The notes beneath the pieces are model-generated. The model was not told where the DNA came from and did not search any database. It saw only the letters and a list, made by a program, of their open reading frames with translations. Positions 1 to 7,700 of a stretch of 64,000 nucleotides of DNA are shown piece after piece (the stretch's first letter is position 1; each line of letters opens with the position of its first letter). The translations under genes were made by a program, and so were the position numbers. The DNA comes from Anaerolineae bacterium (GTDB lineage: Bacteria; Chloroflexota; Anaerolineae; Promineifilales; Promineifilaceae): contig JADLAX010000095.1 in assembly GCA_020848035.1 (NCBI GenBank), positions 1 through 64,000 on the forward strand, given 5' to 3'.

Positions 1-52
1 GAGATTCAGATTGCTGACAAATCGCACATTCACATTGATGGATCACAGTCAT
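1..52 (-). CDS. Transposase N-terminus (partial, off the left edge)
   Basis: An ATG at 52 opens a reading frame running leftwards off the window, and a GGAGG ribosome-binding site lies just upstream at 58-62. Only 17 codons are visible. They read MTVIHQCECAICQQSES, with Cys pairs like the N-terminus of ISAzo13-type transposases as I remember them. The neighbouring gene at 89-682 breaks off right after its Walker A motif, which is what an insertion here would produce. Too little is present to be sure of the family. Confidence 0.35.
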   Translation of the reverse strand, partial: MTVIHQCECAICQQSES

Positions 53-88
53 ATGGCCTCCAATTGGCTAAATTGATTGGCGGCTATT

Positions 89-682
89 TTACCCAATATC
101 CAAAGTTGTTAACGAACGAACCCTTAGCAAAGTTGTTTTACCGCTGCCGGGTGGCCCAATAATGGCAAAATTCTGCTCCGTTTGCTGCAAATAGGCCCAA
201 ATATTATGCCGTCCGCTCTGCAATTTTTCTGGCAGCTGCACAATATTTGAGGTCGCCGTATGAAACGGTTTAGGCGCCACACTCAACTCTACATACACTC
301 GCGCCAATTCCAGCGTGTAAGGGCCATGTGTACTCAGCCCCTTCACGTTAAAATCCCGAAAGCGGTAGCGAATGTATTGGCGGTAGGTGCGGTTTGTTAG
401 CTTTTTTGGGCCACCCAATTCTGGCTCTCTATCTTTTGATTGACTACAAACAGCTTGCAATAGAAAGTAATTCCCACCCACAAACGCAAAAGTCACAAGA
501 GTAATAAGCGGTTCAAAAATGCCACTTCTTTCCGGTGTAAGTATCCAAATTCCATTTTCCCCAAAAGTCCCTGATTCATTCAGGAGCCAAAGAACCATAA
601 AACCAATGGCCATGAGAACAAAAAGAACCTGTGTAATCCATAAAATGGTGCAAAGTGGTTTGCGACTATCCATATCCATCAA
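89..682 (-). pseudogene. Membrane-anchored P-loop NTPase, truncated after Walker A
   Basis: The 197-residue frame has two N-terminal membrane segments (about residues 10-32 and 57-80), a soluble linker, and an intact Walker A motif GPPGSGKTTLL near residue 177. It then runs for about ten unrelated residues to a stop. A P-loop NTPase, for example of NACHT/STAND type, should continue for at least 150 residues with Walker B and later motifs, and none is present. The break falls next to a probable transposase start at 52. I read this as the 5' part of a NACHT-like membrane ATPase gene cut by an insertion sequence. The exact element boundary (about 100-125) cannot be fixed from one end. Confidence 0.5.
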
Positions 683-864
683 TTTCTCTTACTTGCTTAT
701 TATTGGAAGCAATCTGTTTTATTAAGGCACACGAGCATTATACAAAATGTCCGGTAATAAGAAATATGAATCTGGATGTCCGCAAAAATCTTTCTTCATG
801 GCGGTCGGTACCGGGCTGAAAGCCGCGCAGCGACGTTTGGGCGGTTTATGGCAGCGCCCTCCCC

Positions 865-902
865 AAAAAAACAGGCCAGGCAAAAACATTTCGCCTGGCC
901 TG
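865..902 (-). terminator. Rho-independent terminator of the secreted stalk protein
   Basis: On the minus strand a perfect 10-bp stem (CAGGCCAGGC with GCCTGGCCTG, positions 893-902 and 872-881) closes an 11-nt loop. It is followed by seven T residues (A run at 865-871). It lies 25 bp past the stop of the gene at 928-2895. Confidence 0.85.
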
Positions 903-927
903 CTCTTCAAAGTGACTCAATTTCCCA

Positions 928-2895
928 TTAACGCGTGATCAGCGGCAAATAAAGCATAAAGTCCTCTTCCGTTGACGGATCAGGCGTTGCCGTCACGGTC
1001 GGAGTAGCCGTGTGCGTCGCGGTGGCCGTGGCGATGCTTGTGCTGGTTGCCGTGGCTGTTGCCGTCGGCGTATTTGTCACGGTTGGTGTGTTGGTGGCCG
1101 TTGGTGTGTTGGTCACCGTTGGCGTATTGGTAGCCGTGGGCGTGTTGGTAACGGTTGGCGTGTTCGTCGCCGTCGCCGTGGCCGTGCTGGTCGGTGTCGG
1201 GGTTGCGGGTGTACATGTGCCCATCGTCATCGAGGCAATGTAGGTGCCCCAACGCCCCTGTGACGTTCCCGTATTTTTGCTGTACTCACCCAAATACCAG
1301 AACGTCACGCCGTCCGGGGCAATCGTCATTTCCGTATAATCCCCCCAGCGGCGCGGGGCAAGTGCCTCAAATGAAGTGTAAGCAATTTCGCCCGCCTTCA
1401 GCTGGACCTCCGCTTGCAGCGTGCCCGCCGGGTCCGACGACAGCCGCCCGCTGGCAAACACCGCCGGGAACATGCTGCTGCTGGATTTGGTGTAACCAAT
1501 CGCCATGTCGTTGCAGGCATTCACCGCCAGGTCTGGGAAGCTGCGATATTCGCCGTTGCTGCTATAAACGCCCGCATTGGCCACCGTCATTGTGCTCAGG
1601 TTGATTTGCGCCCAACGCACACAGTTCACCGTGCCGCTGCCCGGATTACAGCCGATGGTCCCTGTGGTCCAGGCATAGCCGTTGCGATATTCAAAATCCT
1701 GCGGCCGGAAGTCGTTGCCTTGCAATGTGCCGCCGCCTTGCTGCGGGAAGTCCACGGTTTGCCCCGCAGTCACCCCGGTAGCGGTGTTTAAGTTGATGGT
1801 CCCAGCACTCGTTAACGTGTTCGCCCCAAACGGATCCGTCCAGGCCCAAACGGTATGATTGGCCCCATCGTAGCCGGTCTCAGTAAAGATGTAGTGCGGA
1901 CCGCTCGTCGGCCAGGTGCCCTGGTTCCAGCCGTGTAAGTTCAGCGGTTGGGGTGTGTCTTCATTGATCCCCAGGTTTTTCATTACCGACGCCGTGGGCT
2001 GCCCGTTGTACATGGTTGTTTTGTTAAAGGCCCATACCCGAGAATCGACAAAACCACCCGTGGTATTGCTAAAAATATTGGCCCCCATGTAGATCGCATC
2101 ACGACCCACACCGGCATGCGGATAGTCAAAAAAGAGGCTGGCGCTGCCCGTCGTGAAGGCGTAAAGATTCCAGGAACCGGTCGGATCGCCCGTTTGCGAG
2201 ACGGCCAGGCAGTAGTGGGTGCCGTTGGCATCAATGCCCAGGATGTAGCGGTCGGTTGATTCATCGTACAAAACATTGGGATCAAACACGCCGGTACAGC
2301 TGGGATTGACACTCATGAAGCTGGAAAACGTGATCGGCCCCGCCAGGGAAGTGCCCGATTTGTTGTAAATCTCAAACGCCACATTGACCACAGCAATAAC
2401 ATGATCTGGCCCGACTGCCAGTTCCGGGTCTGGCGGCACGTTGCCCCCACCACCACAGCATTCGGTGTAGTCGATGCTGTCGAAGTTCACGCCCACCGTG
2501 GGCGCCGCCAGCCCCGGCCCCGATTGGGCCACCTGAACCTGGGCATCTGGCGCCAGGTCGGCCGATTCGGCGCGCAGGGCATTCATCCGCGCCTCGCTGA
2601 TAATGCCATCGTTTTCAAAAATATCGATTTCGCCCCGCTGCCAGCGTGCCAGCTGGTTATCGGGATCCAACACACCAGCCGGAATATCGCGCAGATTCAC
2701 GGTGACGGGCACGGCCAGATCTCCAGTGGGAATGGGCGTACCGCTGCTGGCAGAACCACCGGGGGCAAGTGACTGCACCGCCAGCTGACGGGCGACAGAT
2801 TCGGGCTGGGGTCCAGCGGATTGAAGCATTAACCAAAGTCCGACAAAAATGATAAAGAGAGGCAGAAAAAATCGAGGCAGCTTGCGGAAAACCAT
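928..2895 (-). CDS. Secreted protein with Thr/Pro stalk and C-terminal YLPL motif
   Basis: The 655-residue protein starts with a signal peptide (basic KLPRFF, then a hydrophobic stretch to about residue 27). It continues with a large extracellular region rich in Gly, Thr and Asn. About residues 560-635 are a low-complexity stalk of repeated NTPTVTNTPTAT units, and the protein ends in DFMLYLPLITR. Such a stalk followed by a short hydrophobic YLPL-x-R tail is common in exported Chloroflexota proteins as I know them. The tail might be a cell-surface sorting or retention signal, which is inference. The main domain shows no catalytic motif I recognise. A strong terminator follows. No ACGGCCGT octamer is found here, unlike nearly every other gene in the window. 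Confidence 0.75.
   Translation of the reverse strand: MVFRKLPRFFLPLFIIFVGLWLMLQSAGPQPESVARQLAVQSLAPGGSASSGTPIPTGDLAVPVTVNLRDIPAGVLDPDNQLARWQRGEIDIFENDGIISEARMNALRAESADLAPDAQVQVAQSGPGLAAPTVGVNFDSIDYTECCGGGGNVPPDPELAVGPDHVIAVVNVAFEIYNKSGTSLAGPITFSSFMSVNPSCTGVFDPNVLYDESTDRYILGIDANGTHYCLAVSQTGDPTGSWNLYAFTTGSASLFFDYPHAGVGRDAIYMGANIFSNTTGGFVDSRVWAFNKTTMYNGQPTASVMKNLGINEDTPQPLNLHGWNQGTWPTSGPHYIFTETGYDGANHTVWAWTDPFGANTLTSAGTINLNTATGVTAGQTVDFPQQGGGTLQGNDFRPQDFEYRNGYAWTTGTIGCNPGSGTVNCVRWAQINLSTMTVANAGVYSSNGEYRSFPDLAVNACNDMAIGYTKSSSSMFPAVFASGRLSSDPAGTLQAEVQLKAGEIAYTSFEALAPRRWGDYTEMTIAPDGVTFWYLGEYSKNTGTSQGRWGTYIASMTMGTCTPATPTPTSTATATATNTPTVTNTPTATNTPTVTNTPTATNTPTVTNTPTATATATSTSIATATATHTATPTVTATPDPSTEEDFMLYLPLITR
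1000..1200 (-). repeat. Degenerate 12-18 bp tandem repeats coding the Thr/Pro stalk
   Basis: The coding strand repeats short units giving NTPT, VTNTPT and ATATAT. They are near-identical between 1070 and 1170, where gttggtgtgttggt-type units recur. The array is likely to vary in copy number. Confidence 0.8.
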
Positions 2896-3060
2896 AACTA
2901 CTCCAGTGGATGGTTTAGTCTTTCCAGACTAAAAGAAGGGGTTGATAAACAGCGGAGCCAACAATGGTGGCTGCGAAACGATAAACGAACTCAATTACAA
3001 TTTTCATTAAGCCAGCGTGTACATATTCTGGCATTAAAGCCATGTTTAGCTCCTTCTAAA

Positions 3061-3163
3061 ACAGTTTTAACGCAGAGACGCGGAGTCGCAGAGAAAAAAT
3101 CTGTTGAATCTGGTGATTTTCATTCATGGTGGTCAACGACGGTCAGTGTCGTCTCCTATAAAA
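3061..3163 (+). repeat. Mosaic intergenic repeat, copy A
   Basis: This copy joins a block acgcagagacgcggag, a block aatctgttgaatctg and a block cattcatggtggtc...gtgtcgtctcct. The same blocks recur near 18100-18146, 33992-34042, 40530-40640 and 54853-54966 in either orientation. No gene is visible in the 460-bp gap 2896-3357 that holds it. Confidence 0.7.
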
Positions 3164-3235
3164 AGTAAAAACTTCCATAAACCGCAACGCGCACAAAGAG
3201 CGCCAAGCCCAAGCAAGCAAAGCACCTCAAACTTC

Positions 3236-3300
3236 AGTCACCTTGTCACCTTGTCACCTTGTCACCCCCTCACCCCTTCACCCCTTCACCCCCTCCCCCT
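3236..3300. repeat. Heptad/octad tandem repeat (gtcacctt type)
   Basis: Units of caccttgt are followed by caccccct and caccccttca. It is the reverse complement of the array at 44443-44540, so the two belong to one repeat family. It lies directly before the ATPase gene at 3358. Confidence 0.75.
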
Positions 3301-3357
3301 GTCACAAACTTGCCACCCAATTTTACCTTTTCTCCATTCCCCGCTACAATTACGCCC

Positions 3358-4677
3358 ATGAGCATGGACAACCCTTTCTATCATCGTGGCGCCATTCGCC
3401 GTCAGCACGATTTTCACAACCGCGAGGCTGAAATCAGCCAGATTTTGGGCTTGCTGCGCAATGGGCAGAGCGTCTCGCTCATTGGCCCGCGCCGCATTGG
3501 GAAAAGCTCACTGCTCATTCACCTGACCCGGCCGGAAGTTCGCGCCCAACTTCAGCTCGATCCGCCACACGCGCTGTTTGTGCTCATCGACTGCCAGGAG
3601 TTTGGCGGGTCGCCGCCGGAAGAGATTTACGAGGCGCTGCTCGACGGCCTGCTTGATGCCGCCGAAGATGCGGGCATGTCCATCGAAGCGGACCAATCCC
3701 CTGGCACCTACCGGGCGCTGGACCGGGCGCTGCACCAGATTCACAAAAATGATACGGCCGTTGTCGTCCTGCTCGATGAATTTGAACTGTTAGCGGCCAA
3801 TGACCAGCTCACTCCCTACTTTTTTGCCCGCCTGCGTGGTCTCACCACCAAATACGGGCTCGCTTACCTGACGGCCAGCCAACGGCCGTTGTTCGACATC
3901 ACCGCCGAGGAAGAAATCCTCAGCTCACCCTTCTTCAACATCTTTGTCACCCTGCCGCTGGGGCTGTTCACCGTCGAGGCCAGCCAGCAAATGATTCGCG
4001 AGCGGCTGCAAAGCACCGACTGCAACTTCGCCGATGCCCTGATCGACTACCTGATTTACCTGGTTGGCCCCCACCCCTTTTTCCTCCATGTGGCCGCCTA
4101 CCACGCCTTTCAGGCAGTAGCCCAGGGCAGCACCCTGAAAACCAAGGCAGAGTTCGCCCAATTGGACGATCCCATTGAGGTGGAGGCCGATTCCCACCTG
4201 GGCTACCTGTGGCAAAATCTGTCGCCCGACGAGCAGTACGCCCTGGCCATCGCCGACGGGCCGATTGACAGCCTGCGCCTGTTGGAACAGCAGTGCCTGC
4301 TGCAAACCAACGGCGAAGGCTACAGCTACACCAGCGCCATTTTACGCCGCTACGTGCGCCGCCAGCAGGTCAACGGCCTCATCCAGGCCGGGCCATTTGT
4401 GATCGACCAGCAGCGCCATCAGGTGTGGGGCCAGGGCCAGGAGATGAACCTCACCACCTCCCAATTTGCCATTCTGGTCAGCCTGTGCCAGAACGCCGGA
4501 CAGGTGGTACACGGCGATGATTTGGAAACGGCCGTCTGGGGTGATGTGCTCGTCGATGATCCAGACCGCCTCAAAACGCTCATCAAGCGGCTGCGGCGGG
4601 CCATTGTGCCCTTCGACACCTGGATCATCAGCGAACGCGGCGTCGGCTATGCCCTGCGCCCGCCTGATAGCCCGTAA
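3358..4677 (+). CDS. AAA/STAND ATPase fused to an OmpR-type winged-helix domain
   Basis: The start is placed at the ATG at 3358 because the upstream frame is pure repeat DNA; an ATG two codons on is an alternative. The 439-residue protein has Walker A GPRRIGKSS (about 43-51) and Walker B VVVLLDEFE (about 134-142), typical of AAA_16/archaeal-type STAND ATPases. From about residue 345 to the end it has a Trans_reg_C winged helix, ending in SERGVGYAL as in OmpR-family proteins. I infer an ATP-switched transcription regulator without a receiver domain. The next gene, 72 bp downstream, carries a related ATPase with the same DEFE Walker B, so the two may form one signalling unit. Confidence 0.8.
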   Translation: MSMDNPFYHRGAIRRQHDFHNREAEISQILGLLRNGQSVSLIGPRRIGKSSLLIHLTRPEVRAQLQLDPPHALFVLIDCQEFGGSPPEEIYEALLDGLLDAAEDAGMSIEADQSPGTYRALDRALHQIHKNDTAVVVLLDEFELLAANDQLTPYFFARLRGLTTKYGLAYLTASQRPLFDITAEEEILSSPFFNIFVTLPLGLFTVEASQQMIRERLQSTDCNFADALIDYLIYLVGPHPFFLHVAAYHAFQAVAQGSTLKTKAEFAQLDDPIEVEADSHLGYLWQNLSPDEQYALAIADGPIDSLRLLEQQCLLQTNGEGYSYTSAILRRYVRRQQVNGLIQAGPFVIDQQRHQVWGQGQEMNLTTSQFAILVSLCQNAGQVVHGDDLETAVWGDVLVDDPDRLKTLIKRLRRAIVPFDTWIISERGVGYALRPPDSP

Positions 4678-4745
4678 TCGGTAATCCGTCGTCGGCTATC
4701 GGATTTACCGATTACCGTTCACCGATTACCGTTCACCGGAACTTA
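4675..4745. repeat. Inverted heptad repeat (taatcggtaatcc type)
   Basis: Units cggtaatc and gattaccg face each other across the gap between the two ATPase genes and could form a hairpin. A related array lies at 9797-9858, at the other end of the second ATPase gene. Confidence 0.7.
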
Positions 4746-4749
4746 AAAT

Positions 4750-7700
4750 ATGACACGGGGCAATGCACAACTGGCTGGCTTACTGCAAAACGGCCGTTTC
4801 CACCGCTGGCCTCTCCTCGTGTTCCTCCTCATCCTCTTTATTCTCTCACCCAACGCAGCCCAACCAGCCGCCGCCCAGGACCAGATTCAAGCGTACTGGC
4901 GTCATTCCGCCTCGCGGCGCATCAGCCATGTCATCACCCACGACATTAACCGGGACGGCGTCGATGAATTTGTCATTGCGGCGGAAAACGGCCGTGTTGA
5001 TCTTCTCAGCTCCGTGGGTAACTTGCAGTGGAGCTACCCCGCCGGAGATGTCATTCAGGCCATCAACGTCCTCAACATCAACGACAATTCCGAAGAAGAA
5101 ATCGTTCTTGTTTCCCACCACCAGCTCACCATTCTGGGCAGCGGCGGTGAACTGCTCTGGTCGGTAACCCTCGCCCCCATCACCCCACCCCAACCCCTGC
5201 TCGCCTTCAGCAGCAGCACCGCCGGGCAGGAATGGGTCAACCAGTACAACCTCGAAGTGCGCCAGATTGAACCATTTGACCATGACGGCGACGGCCGTAA
5301 TGAACTGCTCGTCCTCTACAGCAACGGCCAGCTCCAGCTATTTGACGCCACCGGCAAAGTGATCTGGACAGACACCAAAAGCAGCACCGCCCTGCAAAAC
5401 ACCCGCGCCATGATGCAAATTGCCGATCTCAACGGCGATGGCCAGGCCGAAATCGCCCTGGGCTTTTTTAACCCCACCCTGCGCTTCAGCCAGCTGCGCC
5501 TCATCGACGGCAATCAGGCCGACATCTGGGAACAGCCCCAGCCCATTTCCGACGTTATTTCCGCCCTCATCACCCTCCCGTTTGGGCCAGACGGCGCGCT
5601 CTACCTGGCGGCCGGTTCCGAAGGTGGGCAAATTCACCTCATTGACTATGCCCGGCAGCGCGTCTGGTGGCCGCGCACGCTCAACAAACCCATCACCGCC
5701 CTCACCGCCGGGGAGTTTCGCGGCGAGCCGCTGCTGCTGGCGGGCACCGAAGTAGGCGTGGTGGTTGCTTACCGGGCCAACGGCAGCCGCCTCTGGACCC
5801 GCCGCCTGGTGCCCGAGGCCAACCGCCCCATTGTGGCGCTCACCACCGCCCAGCCCCCCAACGACGAAAACGAGCCGCTGGTCGCCGTCATTTTGGGACC
5901 AGACGAAGGCTCCAACTCGGCCAACGATGTGCTGCTGCTGGGGCCAACCAACCGCCTGCTCACCACCTATGAGCGCGTGGATGCCAATGGACTGACCAGC
6001 CTGCTAGACATCAACAAAGACGGCCGTTACGAACTGCTCCTGGCCCGTTTTGCCACCGTTGAACTGCTGGGGCTGGGCGTCGGCACCAGCGAAATCGCCC
6101 CGGAATGGAGCTACTCGCTCGATTCGGAACCGGGGGCCATCTTGGTGGTGGATTTTAATAACGACGGTGAAGATGAACTGGTAGTGGGGGCCAAAGACGG
6201 CCGTCTCCACTACCTCAACCAGCAAAACAGCGTCGATTGGCTTGTCTCCCCCGGCGGCAACATCACCCACCTGGCCCTGCTGCAAACCGAAACCGGTGAC
6301 CAGCAAATTGTTGTCATTCGCAACAGCACCACCATCGGGCCAGACAACCAGGAGCGGCAGCAGGGCTGGATCGACGTGCGTGATGTGGACGGTGAGCAGC
6401 TGTGGGAACGGCCGTTCGACGCCAACATCACCAGCCTGCTCGTACAAGACATCAACGAACGCGGCGATCCTGAAATCATCGTCGGCACGCGCACGGGCGA
6501 GGTGTACGCCTTCACCACGAACGAAACCGAGCTGTGGAACCGCAACCTTCGGCCAGAAGGCGGGCTGGGCCAGCCAGTTACCCAACTGCTGCTCATAGAT
6601 AACCTGGACACGGAACAGCCTGTGTTGGTGGCCGCATCCGGCAATCGCCTGGTGTCCATTCGCACCCGCGCCCTTTTTGCGCCCACCACGCTGGCCACTT
6701 ATCCCACACCAATTCAGGGCGTTTTTACCCTGGCGCAGCCCGGCCTGGAGTTGGCTACCCGCCTGCTGGTTTTCACCGAGCAGCAGGCCAGCGGCCTCAC
6801 CTGGCGCGGCATCCAGATGCCCGCCTGGCCGGTGCGTCTGCAAGGCACCCCCCTCACCAGCATTCGCGCCGATGACGTCATCGAAGAGGCTTTTGAAGAA
6901 AGTACGGCCGAAGCGTTCCTGGTGGCCACCGACGAGGCAGAATTGATGCGCCTGCGCGTGGAAGACAGCACCCCCAAAGCCATGTGGTGGTTGCTTGGCC
7001 TGAACAACGTTACCAGCCTGTACTGGGGCGATCTGACGGGTGACGTGCTGCCAGAAATTGTCGTAGGCAACAGCGAAGGCAGCGAAGGACGTATCTGGCT
7101 CTATTCCTATCTGGCCGAGTACATTGACGAAATTCCACTCTCTAGCGGCGTTTTTGCACTCACCGTGGTGCGGCGCGACGACCGGCAAAATGCCGACCTG
7201 ATTGCCGTGACGGAAAACGGCGTCATCCAGCTGTTCCGCGCCAAAGAAAACCGTCCGCCCCTGCTTACCAATCCGCAGGTAGAAGGCGAATACAACTTCA
7301 GCGTCTCCGTTACCGACGTCGAGGGGGATGAAGTGACGGTGCGGCTGGAAATATTTAATCCGAGCAACGGCCGTTGGGAAAGTCAGGGCACCGAAATTAT
7401 CGCCAACGGCAACGAACGCCGCTTATGGTCCGTACCCAACCCGCCCACCACCGCCAACACCGTACTCTACCGCTTCCACTACGACGACGGCGCGTACGAA
7501 GGTACGCTCATCCCCCAGGCCCGTGTGATTACTCCGCCGAGCAGCGGCTTGCTGCGACCCTCATCCACCTCACTCACCGTCATTGGCCTGCTGATTGCCG
7601 CCGGAACCTTTTTGCTGGTGCGCCAGACGCAGCTGCCCGCAGCCCGGGCACGCCGCTTCTACCGCCAGCTCAAACTTCAGCCCGAACTCAGCCTGGTTTT

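Noticed and set aside
722..938. Short frames on both strands
   Set aside because: They cross the terminator at 865-902 and have no convincing start.
6004..7188. Long open frame (394 codons) on the minus strand
   Set aside because: It is fully antisense to the receptor ATPase gene, has no ribosome-binding site, and its protein shows no family motif. It arises from codon bias in GC-rich DNA.
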